Shown: one piece after another, positions 62,871-64,000 of the stretch
Layout: every line of letters starts with the position of its first letter
Numbering within the stretch: the first letter of the stretch is position 1
Translations under genes and position numbers: made by a program
The notes under the pieces: model-generated
Database searches by the model: none
What the model saw: only the letters and a program-made list of their open reading frames with translations
What the model was told of the DNA's origin: nothing
Source: Microcoleus sp. bin38.metabat.b11b12b14.051
Lineage (GTDB): Bacteria; Cyanobacteriota; Cyanobacteriia; Cyanobacteriales; Microcoleaceae
Assembly (NCBI RefSeq): GCF_013299165.1
Contig: NZ_JAAFKD010000001.1
Coordinates: 248,001 to 312,000, forward strand
DNA: 64,000 nucleotides
Direction: 5' to 3'

Positions 62871-64000
62871 TTATTGTCTTTCTGCTGTTTCTACTCGGAA
62901 CCTTTCTACCGATGTCAAAAGGTCGCGAGCAACACCTACCAAATTTTGCAAAGCACCGGAAACTCGCTGCGCTTCTTGGGACGTTTCCTGAGCAGTTAAT
63001 TCGACAGCCTGCATCACCGAGGCCACCGAGCGAGCTGTTTCGTTCTGCTCTACAGTATCGGCAGTAATCGATCGCACTAACACGTCAATTCGATTAGTTA
63101 CTTGAATGATATCTTCAAGCGATCGTTTCGCCTGTTCTGCCAATCTCGTACCCTCAATCACCTGCTGCGTCCCTTCTTCCATCGCCGTCATCACCGCGCC
63201 GGTTTCACTTTGAATCTGCATCACGATCTGCTCGATTTCTTTCAAAGACTTAGCCGATCGATCTGCCAACTGTCGCACCTCATCCGCGACGATCGCGAAA
63301 CCCCTACCCGCTTCCCCTGCTCTGGCGGCCTCAATACTGGCGTTGAGGGCCAACAAATTCGTCCGAGAGGCGATCGTCGCAATCAGAGCCACAATCTTAG
63401 AAATTTCTTGAGAAGCTTCCGCCAACCGCTTGACTTTTCTCGTAGTTTCTGCTACTGTTTCTCGGATTTCCAAAATCCCGGCCACCGTCCGCTCCACAGC
63501 CTCGCCCCCTTTCAGAGCCGTTGCCGCCGCGCCCCGGGCCACTTCTTCCGCCTCTCTAGCGCTCTCTGCGACCCGCTGAATCGCGTCGGTGAGGACTTGC
63601 ACCGAATTCAGAGTCGCCGCCAGTTCCTCAGCCTGCCGCAGCGCGTCGGAAGACAAATCGCCCGCAAACTTGGCACTATCCGTAGCGCCTTTGCTGACCT
63701 CCCGAGCCGCCTGCTTCACCTGATGGACGATTTCGCGCAGGTTTTGAATAGTCAAGTTAAACGAGTCCGCCACAGCGCCCAAAACGTCAGCCGTCACCTC
63801 CGCCGTCACCGTCAAGTCGCCCCGAGCCGCTCCTTCCACGTCATCTAGCAAGCGAATCACTTGGCGCTGCAAGTCTTCTTTTGCCTGTTCTTGCTCGTCA
63901 GACTTGCGCCTGGTATCGCTAATCGTAGTTTGGATCACCTTCGCCATGTGGTTGAATTTAGCAGCCATTTTGCCAAATTCATCTTCCGAATAAATCGTAG
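62871..64000 (-). CDS. Methyl-accepting chemotaxis protein (PilJ-like), partial
   Basis: The C-terminal ~376 residues are in the window, and the frame continues beyond 64000. It begins inside a HAMP linker ([20 protein letters not shown]) and contains the MCP signalling core [38 protein letters not shown]. Such receptors pass signals to a CheA kinase through CheW-like proteins. The CheA hybrid lies downstream, after the inserted HNH gene. The stop is at 62871-62873. Confidence 0.93.
   Translation of the reverse strand, partial: TIYSEDEFGKMAAKFNHMAKVIQTTISDTRRKSDEQEQAKEDLQRQVIRLLDDVEGAARGDLTVTAEVTADVLGAVADSFNLTIQNLREIVHQVKQAAREVSKGATDSAKFAGDLSSDALRQAEELAATLNSVQVLTDAIQRVAESAREAEEVARGAAATALKGGEAVERTVAGILEIRETVAETTRKVKRLAEASQEISKIVALIATIASRTNLLALNASIEAARAGEAGRGFAIVADEVRQLADRSAKSLKEIEQIVMQIQSETGAVMTAMEEGTQQVIEGTRLAEQAKRSLEDIIQVTNRIDVLVRSITADTVEQNETARSVASVMQAVELTAQETSQEAQRVSGALQNLVGVARDLLTSVERFRVETAERQ

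Noticed and set aside
63102..63848. 248-codon plus-strand open frame within the MCP gene
   Set aside because: Antisense to the conserved MCP signalling domain; Arg/His/Leu-rich shadow translation.

Overview
The window is chromosomal DNA of a filamentous cyanobacterium, most likely an Oscillatoriales member of the Microcoleus/Oscillatoria type. This rests on the very frequent GCGATCGC (HIP1) octamer, the photosynthetic genes (ndhH, orange carotenoid protein and its C-terminal homolog, a PedR-like regulator), PEP-CTERM and pentapeptide-repeat proteins, and many heptanucleotide arrays and palindromic dispersed repeats. Genus is inferred from gene content, not from a marker gene.

Layout. 1-5.3 kb: a ketosynthase III fused to a heme-oxygenase-like diiron oxidase domain, translationally coupled to a gene leaving the window; a hypothetical gene; a PhyH-type dioxygenase behind a recognisable promoter. 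5.4-13.9 kb: murJ, a GST, sfsA, a metzincin-like protease with a lipoprotein partner, a LuxR regulator and a PEP-CTERM protein. 14.1-18.8 kb: an accessory island with a PNP/NB-ARC (NLR-like) protein, a separate TPR protein, a coupled two-gene cassette of unknown function flanked by about 53-bp direct repeats, and a membrane protein. 19.2-26.4 kb: leuC-type dehydratase, aqpZ, gntK, fructokinase, pedR-like and hisS. 26.6-30.5 kb: a Uma2 relic, then an operon of cytosine-5 DNA methyltransferase, ABC-type ATPase and HNH protein behind a perfect 30-bp palindrome. This is the best candidate for an undescribed defence (restriction-like) system.

30.5-44 kb: a MidA/NDUFAF7-type methyltransferase close to ndhH, a broken hicB, a degenerate GGDEF/zinc-ribbon protein, rsmH, an RsbU/RsbW-like pair, the photoprotection genes CTDH and OCP, queG, a pentapeptide protein and an atypical SDR. 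44-51 kb: an 85-bp repeat cluster, two tandem tRNA-like elements, an HAD hydrolase, a 36-aa membrane protein, and a SWIM/SNF2 pair separated by 15 copies of a 67-bp palindromic repeat. 51-64 kb: pnp, a pentapeptide-RidA fusion, msrB, and a pil-type chemotaxis locus (giant CheA hybrid and a truncated MCP) with an HNH gene that appears frameshifted between them.

Two accessory loci carry the main interest: the NLR-like island and the methyltransferase-ATPase-HNH operon. Both look like anti-phage or anti-plasmid modules. The rest is mostly housekeeping and photosynthesis-related cyanobacterial genes, spaced by palindromic elements and heptamer arrays. All family assignments come from reading motifs by eye; no database search was run.
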